A stretch of DNA of 17,554 nt from CAWHNT01 sp963830775 (GTDB lineage Bacteria > Pseudomonadota > Alphaproteobacteria > Geminicoccales > Geminicoccaceae), in NCBI GenBank assembly GCA_963830775.1, contig CAWHNT010000052.1, positions 1 through 17,554 of the forward strand, written 5' to 3'. Made by a program: the position numbers and the translations under genes. This document shows, piece by piece, positions 1 through 7,488 of this stretch; position 1 is the stretch's first letter; each line of letters starts with the position of its first letter. The notes below the pieces were generated by a model that saw only the letters and a program-made list of their open reading frames with translations, was not told the DNA's origin and searched no databases.

Positions 1-73
1 GCTAGCACTACCCTGCCACCTTCTCCCTGGTTGAGCGTTTCTGCCGTGAGGATGCTCGCGGCGGAGGAGCGCG

Positions 74-1412
74 ATGGAGGGGAGGCCTGCTGAAGGCTGG
101 GAGGAGGAGCTTGGACGCTGGCTCGAGCCGTTCCTGGCGCGGCTGCGGCGCCAGGCGCAGCGGCATTGGGCGCCGTTCTACCTCAAGGGCCTGATCCTGC
201 CCGGCGAGCGCAAGAGCGTCGAGCCGATGGCGGCGCGGGTGGCGCCCGGCGACACCCAGCAGCTGCACCACTTCGTCTCGACCTCGCCCTGGGCCACGGC
301 GCCTCTGGAGGAGGAGCTGGTCAAGGCCGCCGACCGGCTCGTGGGCGGGCCGGACGCGGTGCTGGTGGTGGACGACACCGCGCTGGTGAAGCAGGGCCGG
401 CACTCGGTCGGGGTGAAGCGCCAGTACTGCGGCCAGCTCGGCAAGCGGGCCAACTGCCAGTCGCTGGTCTCGCTCACCCTGGCCCGGGCCGAGGTGCCGG
501 TCTGCGTCGGCCTGCGCCTGTTCCTGCCCGAGGACTGGTGCGGCGATGCCGGGCGGCGCGCGGCCGCGGGCGTGCCCGAGGCGGTCGCCTACCGGCCGAA
601 GTGGCAGATCGCGCTGGACGAGATCGACCGCGTGCTGGCCTCCGGCGCCCGGTTCGGCTGCGTGCTGGCCGATGCCGAATACGGCAAGGCGGCCGAGTTC
701 CGCGCCGGGCTGGCCGAGCGGCGGCTCAGCTTCGCGGTCGGCATCCTGCCGACGCAGAAGGTCTACCCGGCGGACGTGACGCTCAGCCATCCCGAGCGCA
801 AGCCGACCGGCCGCCCGCGCAAGCACCCGGTGCCCTCGGCCGCGAGCGTGGGTGCGGCCGAGCTGATCGAGGCGCGGCCGGAGGCGTTCCGCACCGATCT
901 CCTGGCGGACCGGCACCAAGGGGCCGCTCCAGGCCGAGTTCGCAGCACGCCGGGTCCGGGTGGCCGACGGGCCGGTCGCCGCGGCCGGGCAGCATCTGCC
1001 TGGTGACGAGGCCTGGCTGGTCGGCGAGCACCGCGCCACCGGCGAGCGCAAGTACTACCTCGTCCAACCTCCCGCCCGACGCCTCGCTCGAGACCCTGGC
1101 CGCGCTGATCAAGGCGCGCTGGGTCTGCGAGCAGATGCACCAGCAGATGAAGGACGAGCTGGGCCTCGACCACTTCGAGGGCCGGAGCTGGCGCGGCCTG
1201 CACCACCACGCGCTCCTGTGCCAGCTCGCCTTCGCCTTCCTCCAGCACCTGCGGCTCGGGGGAAAAAAGCGCTCCGCACCCCGCCCGAGCCCGGACCGCC
1301 GCCCAGCCCGAGCCTGCCGGCGATCCGGCGGCGCATCGTGGCCGCGCTCACCCGCGTCCTCCTGCGCTGCCCCCACTGCCGGCAGCGCTTCGAGCATCAC
1401 CTCCGGCTATGA
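74..1412 (+). pseudogene. IS701-like DDE transposase, frameshifted
   Basis: This would cut and paste its own element. Reading starts at the ATG at 74 (MEGRPAEGWEEELGRWLEPF). The catalytic blocks lie in order: VLVVDDTALVKQG (first Asp, near 360-400), the block VGVKRQYCGQLGKRANCQS typical of IS701/IS4 transposases, ADAEYGKAAEF (second Asp, near 665-700), and VCEQMHQQMKDELGLDHFEG with the catalytic Glu (near 1123-1180). The frame changes about three times: near 897, near 1062, and by -1 at the A6 run at 1263-1268. The stop TGA is at 1410-1412. The first two changes look like simple one-base indels; the third is discussed separately because copy B has the same one. Identification as IS701-type is firm, but function in this state is doubtful. 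Confidence 0.85.
1263..1269 (+). other. A_AAA_AAG slippery heptamer at frame change in IS701 copy A
   Basis: In the upstream catalytic frame the codons are GGG GGA AAA AAG CGC, so the last A of GGA plus AAA AAG forms the classical -1 heptamer A_AAA_AAG. The downstream frame that gives a plausible C-terminus (GKKALRTPPEPG, ending at 1412) is exactly the -1 frame. A one-base deletion in a homopolymer would look identical. Confidence 0.4.
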
Positions 1413-1432
1413 ACGTGGCAGGGTAGTGCTAG

Positions 1433-2272
1433 GGCGTGCCCTCAATTGCGGGATCAAGCGGCGTGCTGAGCGGTTGGAAGGGCTTTGCAGCCCGGAGGAG
1501 CCGCCCGATGCGCCGCTATGCCCTGCGCGACGACCAGTGGGAGCGGATCAAGGATCTGCTGCCCGGGCGCCCCGGGCATGTGGGCGTGACCGCCAAGGAC
1601 AACCGCCTGTTCGTCGAGGCCGTGCTCTACCGCTACCGGGCCGGCATACCCTGGCGCGATCTGCCGGAGCGGTTCGGCGACTGGAAGAAGGTGCACACCC
1701 GCTTCTGCCGCTGGGCCAGGAGCGGGGTGTGGGCACGCGTGTTCGAGCACCTGGCCGGCGACGCGGACAACGAGTACGCGATGATCGACAGCACCATCGT
1801 GCGCGCCCATCAGCACAGCGCCGGCGCGGCCAAAAAGAGCGGTGACGAAGCGATCGGGCGCAGCCGCGGCGGCCTGAGCACGAAGATCCACGCCACGGTC
1901 GACGCGCTGGGCAACCCGACCGGCTTCGCCCTCTCGCCCGGGCAGGCGCACGATCTGGAGGGTGCCGATGCCCTGCTGCCCGGGCTCGCGGCCGACACGC
2001 TGATCGCCGACAAGGCGTTCGATGCCGACGAGCGCGTGCTCAAGCCTCTGGCCGAGGCCGGCAAGGCGGCGGTGATCCCGCCCAAGGGCAACCGCAAGGC
2101 GCCTCGCCCCTACGACAAGGACCTCTACAAGGCGCGTCACCTGATCGAGAACTTCTTCGCCAAGCTCAAGCAGTTCCGGGCCATTGCCACGCGCTACGAC
2201 AAGCGCGCGGTGCACTTCCTCGGCGCCATCCACCTCGCCGCCAGCGTCATCTGGCTCAATTGAGGACAGGCC
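1433..2272 (+). mobile_element. IS5-family (IS427/IS1031-type) insertion sequence
   Basis: Terminal inverted repeats ggcgtgccctcaattg at 1433-1448 and caattgaggacaggcc at 2257-2272 match at 14 of 16 positions. CTAG lies on both sides (1429-1432 and 2273-2276), consistent with the TA-centred target of the IS427 group. The 840-bp length is typical. It contains one intact rightward transposase gene whose stop codon lies inside the right inverted repeat. It is the only element of the array with an unbroken gene, so it is probably the youngest or the only one potentially active. Confidence 0.9.
1508..2263 (+). CDS. IS5-family DDE transposase, intact
   Basis: This 251-residue transposase would mobilise the surrounding IS5-type element. 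The ATG at 1508 (MRRYALRDDQWERIKDLLPG) is preceded by AGGAG about 8 bases upstream, which favours it over the earlier in-frame start at 1436. The N-terminal domain carries the usual GIPWRDLPERFGDWKKVHTRF block. The DDE triad is visible as Asp94 in MIDSTIVRAHQHSAG, Asp168 in IADKAFDAD, and Glu214 in HLIENFFAKLKQFRAIATRY. The frame is continuous to the TGA at 2261-2263, which overlaps the right terminal repeat. Many IS427-group relatives split the gene into two overlapping frames; this one does not. Confidence 0.93.
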   Translation: MRRYALRDDQWERIKDLLPGRPGHVGVTAKDNRLFVEAVLYRYRAGIPWRDLPERFGDWKKVHTRFCRWARSGVWARVFEHLAGDADNEYAMIDSTIVRAHQHSAGAAKKSGDEAIGRSRGGLSTKIHATVDALGNPTGFALSPGQAHDLEGADALLPGLAADTLIADKAFDADERVLKPLAEAGKAAVIPPKGNRKAPRPYDKDLYKARHLIENFFAKLKQFRAIATRYDKRAVHFLGAIHLAASVIWLN

Positions 2273-2276
2273 CTAG

Positions 2277-3442
2277 TGCATTTCGGGCGAGCTATTGTGC
2301 GAGCGGCGGGAGGCGTGAGCAGCGGTAATGATCACAGAGCCGGCGCTGGAGTTCGTCGCCGGTGAGCTTGCGTTCCGGCTCGGTGACCGCGCGTTTGCCG
2401 TGCCCACCATCTGGGCTCGATCGGGTTGAGCCACGGGCTCTTGCTGGGCAAGCGACAGATCAGCAGGCGGCAGCCGCCGTCACGCTTGACCCGACGGTTG
2501 TGGCCCCTGATCCAGCCACGGACCTCGCGGCTGCGTGCCAAGCGGCATTGTCCCAGACCAGCGACAGCCACCGCATGCCCTCGGCCGCCAGGCGCTCGGA
2601 CACCCAGGCCAGGAAGTCGTCGGTCACCGGGCTGACCGGCCGCCCCGCCACGAAGCGGAGCAGCATCCGCGGTCGCGCCCGGCAGCCACAGGCCATAGCA
2701 GGACAGCGCTTTCGGCCTCGGGGTCCGCGGGATCGGCGGCATGCATGGCAAGGCGAAGGCTGGTCAGGTGCCGCCCAGGCATGCAGGGCCGGGTGGGCAA
2801 AGCGCGGGTCAACCAGGTCTCGTCCTCGAAGCCGAGCGCCCAGTCCGGTCGACCCTGGGCCAGGCGGATCAGCCGGTCGCGCAGCGGGGTTTTGCGCGTA
2901 GGCCGGATCCGGGTGGCGATCCAGTCCTTGGCCCGCTTCCAGCCGACGTCCAGGCGGAGCAGCGCTTGGCGGATGGTCTCGATGGACAGCACGGAGGCGC
3001 TCAGCCCATCCGCCTGCGCCACCTCCCGCCAAGAAGCGCCAGTGTCCAGGTGCTCCTGGCATGGCCAAAGCTGCGTGGCGACTGGTGCAGGATCGCCCGC
3101 AGCCGCTCCCGCTCCACCTCGCCCAGCACCGGGGCAGCACTCTTCGGCCGCGATGAGGCGGCCACGAGGCTCGCCACGCCGTTGGCGTTGAAGGCGCGGA
3201 TGCCGTTGCGCGAGCCGTCTGCACCGCGCAACGCAGACCGCGCGCGATCTCCCGCGGGCGACGGCCCTCGGCACTCAGGAGCACGATCTGAGCGCGCCGG
3301 ACGGTGAAGGCGTCTGACACGCGCAAGCCCGCTTCAAGCCGGGTGCGCTCCTCAGCACTCGGCTTGCGGACGAAGATGGGCGGATGCATCCCGGCCAAAT
3401 AGGACGGAAACCAGCTCGCACAAGGGCTCCGATGAGGATGCG
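2277..3442 (-). mobile_element. IS630-family insertion sequence, degenerate
   Basis: The element lies between the CTAGs at 2273-2276 and 3443-3446; IS630 elements insert at and duplicate TA, which is the core of CTAG. The terminal repeats are imperfect. Outer tgcat (2277-2281) faces atgcg (3438-3442), and the inner decamer ttgtgcgagc (2295-2304) has an exact reverse complement gctcgcacaa (3414-3423) at nearly equal distance from the end. The 1.17-kb length is normal for the family. The single transposase gene reads leftward and is broken in several places. Confidence 0.82.
2293..3398 (-). pseudogene. IS630-family transposase, multiply frameshifted
   Basis: Read leftward from ATG at 3398 (MAGMHPPIFVRKPSAEERTR). 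An N-terminal helix-turn-helix region (RRAQIVLLSAEGRRPREIAR) is followed by linker segments, then the DDE core: WALGFEDETWL (first Asp, near 2810-2840), RWLSLVWDNAAWH (second Asp, near 2540-2580) and SPWLNPIEP (catalytic Glu, near 2410-2440). The C-terminus HGKRAVTEPERKLTGDELQ ends at the stop read from 2295-2293. Joining these pieces needs about five frame changes (near 3210, 3035, 2640, 2545 and 2405). All core motifs survive and I saw no obvious nonsense substitution, so the damage is mainly single-base indels. Confidence 0.85.
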
Positions 3443-3461
3443 CTAGTACTACAGCCGAGTT

Positions 3462-4760
3462 TCAGCGGCCGGTTCGTCGTCGCCAGTGGCTGCGGCGGGC
3501 TCGCTGCTGGTGCCGGCGGCGCCAGCGCGACCAGGCGCGGGCGGCCTCGGGATCAGGCGGTCGGGCCCAGACCAGGTGCCACAGCAGGCGGCGCACTTCC
3601 GGCACGGTGAGCGGCAGCAGATCGGCTTGGAGATCGAGTGCCGCCTTTTTTCCCCGCCGGCCGTGCGGCGAAGCACGGCGAGATAGGCGTGCGCCAGCAT
3701 CGCCAGCGTGATATGGCGATGCCAGCCGGTCCAGGAGCGCACCTCGTACTGGTCCAGCCCGACCTCGCCTTTGGCGGCTTCAAAACAGGCCTCGATGGTC
3801 CATCTTGTGCCCGCCACCCGAACCAGATCGGAAAGCGCGGTCCCCTCGGGCGCGAGCGTCAGATAGAAGGTGAACGCGTCGGGCTGCGCCAGCTTGCGGC
3901 GGATCAGCAGCCCCTTCTGCCAGCCGCCGGCGGCATCCGAGCCATAGGGCAGCCAGGCCCAGTCGTACAGCCGCGGCCCCTTGGCGCCGTCGCCGGCGCT
4001 CAGCCGCTGCCAGGCCCGGCCCGGCACGTCCTCGAGCCAGTCCGCGACGGTCTTGAACCCCAGCCGCTGTCGGCTGGTCACCGCCAGGACGTAACCGCGG
4101 CCGCTTTTCTCGACTGCGGCGCAGGCGTAATCGGCCCCATACACACTGTCGCCGGTCACCCACCGGCACGGCACGCCCGCGGCAAAGGCCCGCTTCAGCA
4201 TCTGCCGCCCCAGCTTGCGGCTTGGTGGCGAAGGCTGTGTCCGCCGGCACGCCGGCCGCCCCCCGCCGCGGCCGGGTCATTGGCCCAGACCTCGGGCAGA
4301 TACAGGGCGCGATCGATCAGCGCGTGGCCGTGCCGGCTGGCATAGCCGAGAAACACCCCGATCTGGCAGTTCTCGATCCGCCCCGCCGTGCCCGAATACT
4401 GCCGCTGCACCCCGCCGACTTGCTCCCTTCTTGACAAAGCCGGTCTCGTCCAGGACCAGCACCGCGTCGGCATCGCCCAGATGCGCGACCACGTATGCCC
4501 GCAGGTCATCGCGCACCTGATCGGCATCCCAGCGCATGCGGGCGAGAAAGTCCTGCACCCCGTCGGGCGTGCGATCGCCCGCGGCTCGGCCAGCTGCCAG
4601 CCGTTCTTGCGCTCCACCGGGCAAGCAGGCCTGCAGATAGGCCCGCGCCCGCCGGCGCGGCTCGATCCGTGCGAAAACGCGGCGCGATCCGCTCGACCAG
4701 CCCATCCAGCCCTCCGCCCAATCGACAGCCCATCCGTCTCGCCATGGCCATGCCCTCCAT
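3462..4760 (-). pseudogene. IS701-like DDE transposase, frameshifted
   Basis: Read leftward from ATG at 4760 (MEGMAMARRMGCRLGGGLDG). The recognisable order is YLQACLPGG and ERKNGWQLAE (the conserved N-terminal block), then VLVLDETGFVKKG (first Asp), GGVQRQYSGTAGRIENCQIG, RWVTGDSVYG (second Asp, near 4130-4160) and TRWTIEACFEAAKGEVGLDQ with the Glu (near 3770-3800). The tail KKAALDLQADLLPLTVPEVR ends at TGA (3464-3462). Several frame changes separate these blocks (near 4670, 4600, 4430 and 4220). The last is a -1 change at the A6 run at 3646-3651, just after the catalytic domain. Family assignment is secure. Confidence 0.85.
3646..3651 (-). other. A6 run at -1 frame change in IS701 copy B
   Basis: On the minus strand the sequence reads GGGG followed by six A and then GGCGG. 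The upstream catalytic frame reads GGG GAA AAA AGG; the conserved-looking C-terminus (KKAALDLQADLLPLTVPEVR) lies in the -1 frame. This is the same relative place, the same direction and the same purine run as in copy A. The phasing (A_AAA_AGG) is a weaker slippery site than in copy A. Confidence 0.35.
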
Positions 4761-4796
4761 GGCCGCTCAGATTACCCTGAAACCTCGGCTGTAGTA

Positions 4797-4910
4797 CTAG
4801 AGCAAATTCCAGGTGTCTCCGGAGCCTGCTTTACCTGGTAGGCGTCACGCCGTGGTGTGGCATGCGGCGATAGCCGAATGCCGACAGGCGGATTCGGTGC
4901 GAGACCGTAG
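4797..4910. other. Array edge and lost 5' end of the DMFase-like gene
   Basis: After the last CTAG (4797-4800) comes agcaaattccaggt and a set of small inverted repeats: CCAGGT (4809-4814) facing ACCTGG (4833-4838), the palindrome CTCCGGAG (4817-4824) between them, and GGCGT-c-ACGCC (4841-4851). No start codon with a ribosome binding site for the gene to the right is apparent. The frame of that gene is closed by TAG at 4908-4910, where homologues would be expected to continue towards their N-terminus. The stretch could be the remnant of another element or a damaged leader. Confidence 0.35.
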
Positions 4911-7138
4911 CAGGGCGCCAGCATCGCACCGGGCGAGACGATAAGGTTCATGGTCTCGGCCTATGACGGGCAGCCCTACCGGGCGCGGATCGTCAGGCTG
5001 ATCCATGGCGACGCCAATCCCGAGGGGCCGGGGTTCAAGTGCGAGCCGGTGGCGACCGGGATCGAGGCTGCCCATGTCGGCAGGCCGCAGGCGATCGGTG
5101 CGGCTCGTGGGCCAAGGTACCGCGTCGCGCGCGGCTGCAGGGGCTGAAGAGCTTCACGGTGGCGGCGATGATCATGCCGACGACCCCCGGCAAGGGGCGG
5201 CAGGGGCTGGTCGGGCATTGGGACGAGGATGGGCCCGCGGGCTGGCTGCTCGAGATCGACGGGCAAGGGTGCCTTGCGGCACGGGTTGGCGACGGGAGGG
5301 CGGCGGTGGAGGTCGGGACGAAAGCACCGCTGCATCGCGGGCACTGGTATCTGGCCGCGATGACCTACGATGCCGGGACGGGCAGCGCTAGCCGTCGTGC
5401 AACGCCCGACGGCACGTCTTGGCGTGGTGAGCGATGTCGGCGTCGGCACGCAGACGGCACCCGGCTTCCGCGCTCCCGAAACCGACATCGTCATGGCTGC
5501 GGTCTGCGAAGGCCGCAGCGTCGGGCATCACTACAACGGGCGGATCGACAGCCCGCGCCTTCTCGACCGGGCCCTGCCGGCCGAGCGGCTGGAGGGGCTC
5601 TTCCTGCGGCCGCTGCCGTCCGACCTTGCCGGGTCGGTGCTGGCCGCCTGGGACTTCGGCCGGGACGTGGAGACGGTGAGGATCGTCGACGCGAGCCCGA
5701 CGGGCTCGACGGGGAGATCGTCAACCTGCCGACGCGCGCCGTGCGGGGCTGGAACTGGGACGGCAGCGAACATTGCTGGTGGCGCAAGCCCGAGCAGTAC
5801 GGTGCCATCCATTTCCACGACGACGACATCTACGATGCGGGCTGGCAGGCGGACTTCCATTGGACCTTGCCGGACACGCTGCGGTCGGGCGTCTACGCGG
5901 CGCATGTCTGGAGCGGCGAGGCCGAGGACGGGACCGAGGAGGATTACATCCCGTTCTTCGTCCGCCCGCCGCGCGGCCGGCTCGGCAGGGACGGGCGGCC
6001 CCGGCTGGCATTCCTGGCGCCGACGGCTTCCTACATCGCCTATGCCAACGACCAGAACCATATCGACGGGCACGCTGCCGAGATGGTGATCGGCCGGCTG
6101 CTCGCCTACCAGCCCTCCGACGTCTTCCTCCATGACCACCCGGAGCTCGGCAAGTCGCTCTACGACGTCCACAGCGACGGCAGCGGGGTCGCCTACTCGT
6201 CGCGCCTGCGGCCGATCTTGAACCTGCGGCCGCGCTACAGCTCCTGGCTCGGCGCCTCGGGCTCGGGCTTGTGGCAGTTCAACGCCGACACGCACCTGCT
6301 CGACTGGCTCGAGACGCACATGCAGGTGCCGTTCGACGTGATCACGGACGAGGACCTGCACGCCGAAGGGCTCGACCTGCTGCGGCCCTATGGCTGCATC
6401 GTCACCGGCACCCACCCCGAGTACCATTCCTTGCGGATGTGGGATGCCATGAAGGGCTATCTCGATCGCGGCGGGCGGCTGATGTATGTGGCTGCCAACG
6501 GCTGGTACTGGCGGATCGCGTTCCACCAGAGCCTGCCCGGCGTGATCGAGGTCAGGCGGGCCGAAGATGGGATCCGGACCTGGGCGGCCGAGCCCGGCGA
6601 GTACTGGCACGGCTTCACCGGCGAGTATGGGGGCTTGTGGCGCCGGCAGGGGCGGCCGCCGCAGGTGCTGACCGGCATCGGCTTCATGGCGCAGGGGTTC
6701 GACATCTGCTCCCACTATCGCCGCCAGCCCGGCTCCCACGATCCGCGCGCCGCGTGGATGTTCGAGGGCATCGAGGGCGATGTCATCGGCGACTTCGGGC
6801 TGGTCGGCGGCGGGGCTGCCGGGCTCGAGCTCGACGCGGCGAAGCCGGCCTTGGGGACGCCGCCGCACGCCCTTGTGGTGGCGAGCTCGGAGGCGCACAG
6901 CGACCTCGTCATGCTGGTCAACGAGGAGTTCGGGGTGGTGCCGCCGAACCTGAAGGGTAGCGAGCATCCGGACGTGAGGGCGGACATGGTGTTCTTCGAG
7001 ACCCCGAACGGCGGGGCGGTGTGGTCGACCGGCTCGATCGCCTGGTGCGGCAGCCTTTCCTGGAACGGGTACGACAACAATGTATCGCGGCTGACCGGCA
7101 ACGTGCTGCGCCGCTTCCTGGATCCGAGGCCGTTCTGA
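4911..7138 (+). pseudogene. N,N-dimethylformamidase large (beta) subunit-like protein, 5'-truncated and frameshifted
   Basis: The family hydrolyses N,N-dimethylformamide or related amides at a mononuclear iron held by two Tyr and one Glu; the true substrate here is unknown. The order is an N-terminal beta domain (SIAPGETIRFMVSAYDGQPY), a LamG-like jelly-roll (LKSFTVAAMIMPTTPG to GHHYNGRIDSPRLLDRALPA), and from about 5720 the large catalytic half with HFHDDDIYDAGWQADFHW, TASYIAYANDQNHIDGH, CIVTGTHPEYHSLRMWDAMK and GEYGGLWRRQGRPP. The 742 codons are close to the roughly 760 of characterised enzymes. Frame changes occur near 5100 (one G short in GTGCGGCTC), near 5388, and near 5700 (one C short in GAGCCCGAC); after 5700 the frame is clean. 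About 20 N-terminal residues and the start codon are missing. No small (alpha) subunit gene is adjacent. I did not assign the iron ligands. Confidence 0.85.
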
Positions 7139-7485
7139 TGCGCCTTCTGCCCTCTCTTCTCGCCGCCGGCATGCTGCTGGCACCGGCCTCCGCGCGGGCG
7201 GATGCGGAATCCGACCTGTTCGACCTGCTGATGGCCTGGGAATCGGTCAGCATCTGCGGCTTCGAGATGCCGGATGCGGTGGCCGACCGGGCCTACAGCG
7301 CCATCGACGCCTACGAGGCCGATCTCGGCAAGACCGCCGGGGACATCGAGCAGCTGCGCGAGCAGGCGGCCTGGCAAATCCTCCGCCAGCGGGCCGAGAT
7401 GTGCGCGCCCGACGGCAGCTGGCGGGCCCGCTATGACGAGCTGGTGGCAGCCCTCGCCGCCGACCAGCCGGCACCCGGCGGCTGA
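7138..7485 (+). CDS. Small exported protein of unknown function
   Basis: The protein has 115 residues. Its ATG overlaps the stop of the DMFase-like gene by one base (TGATG), which suggests translational coupling. Residues 1-20 (MRLLPSLLAAGMLLAPASAR, just before AD) form a clear signal peptide, so the mature protein is probably periplasmic. The rest is predicted mostly helical and acidic/polar, with two Cys (SICGFEMP and AEMCAPDG) that could form a disulfide. It does not resemble the short cytoplasmic alpha subunit of known DMFases as I recall it. I do not recognise the family. Position between two co-directional genes argues for a role linked to theirs. Confidence 0.75.
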   Translation: MRLLPSLLAAGMLLAPASARADAESDLFDLLMAWESVSICGFEMPDAVADRAYSAIDAYEADLGKTAGDIEQLREQAAWQILRQRAEMCAPDGSWRARYDELVAALAADQPAPGG

Positions 7486-7488
7486 GGG

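Larger units (their letters stand above)
6..1428 (+). mobile_element. IS701-family insertion sequence (copy A)
   Basis: The ends are a perfect inverted repeat: cactaccctgccac at 6-19 and its reverse complement at 1415-1428. Both ends are flanked by CTAG (2-5 and 1429-1432), which extends the visible repeat to 18 bp because CTAG is itself palindromic. I recall that IS701-family elements duplicate a 4-bp YTAR target, so CTAG is best read as the target duplication. The body of about 1.42 kb is filled by one frameshifted DDE transposase gene reading rightward, a usual size for the family. The right-hand CTAG is shared with the next element. Confidence 0.88.
3447..4796 (-). mobile_element. IS701-family insertion sequence (copy B, a different member)
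   Basis: Terminal inverted repeats tactacagccgag (3447-3459) and ctcggctgtagta (4784-4796) are exact, and a shifted tttcag/ctgaaa match extends inward with a one-base offset. CTAG flanks both ends (3443-3446 and 4797-4800). The element is about 1.35 kb and carries one leftward transposase gene, again frameshifted. Its ends and protein differ clearly from copy A, so this is a separate family member and not a duplicate of it. Confidence 0.87.

Noticed and set aside
166..1845. 559-residue rightward frame running from the IS701-like element into the IS5-like element
   Set aside because: Only its stretch around 1062-1260 carries real transposase motifs; the rest is out of frame with both transposases.
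7138..7485. DMFase small (alpha) subunit
   Set aside because: Size and position fit, but this protein has a signal peptide and no resemblance to the known small subunit as I recall it.
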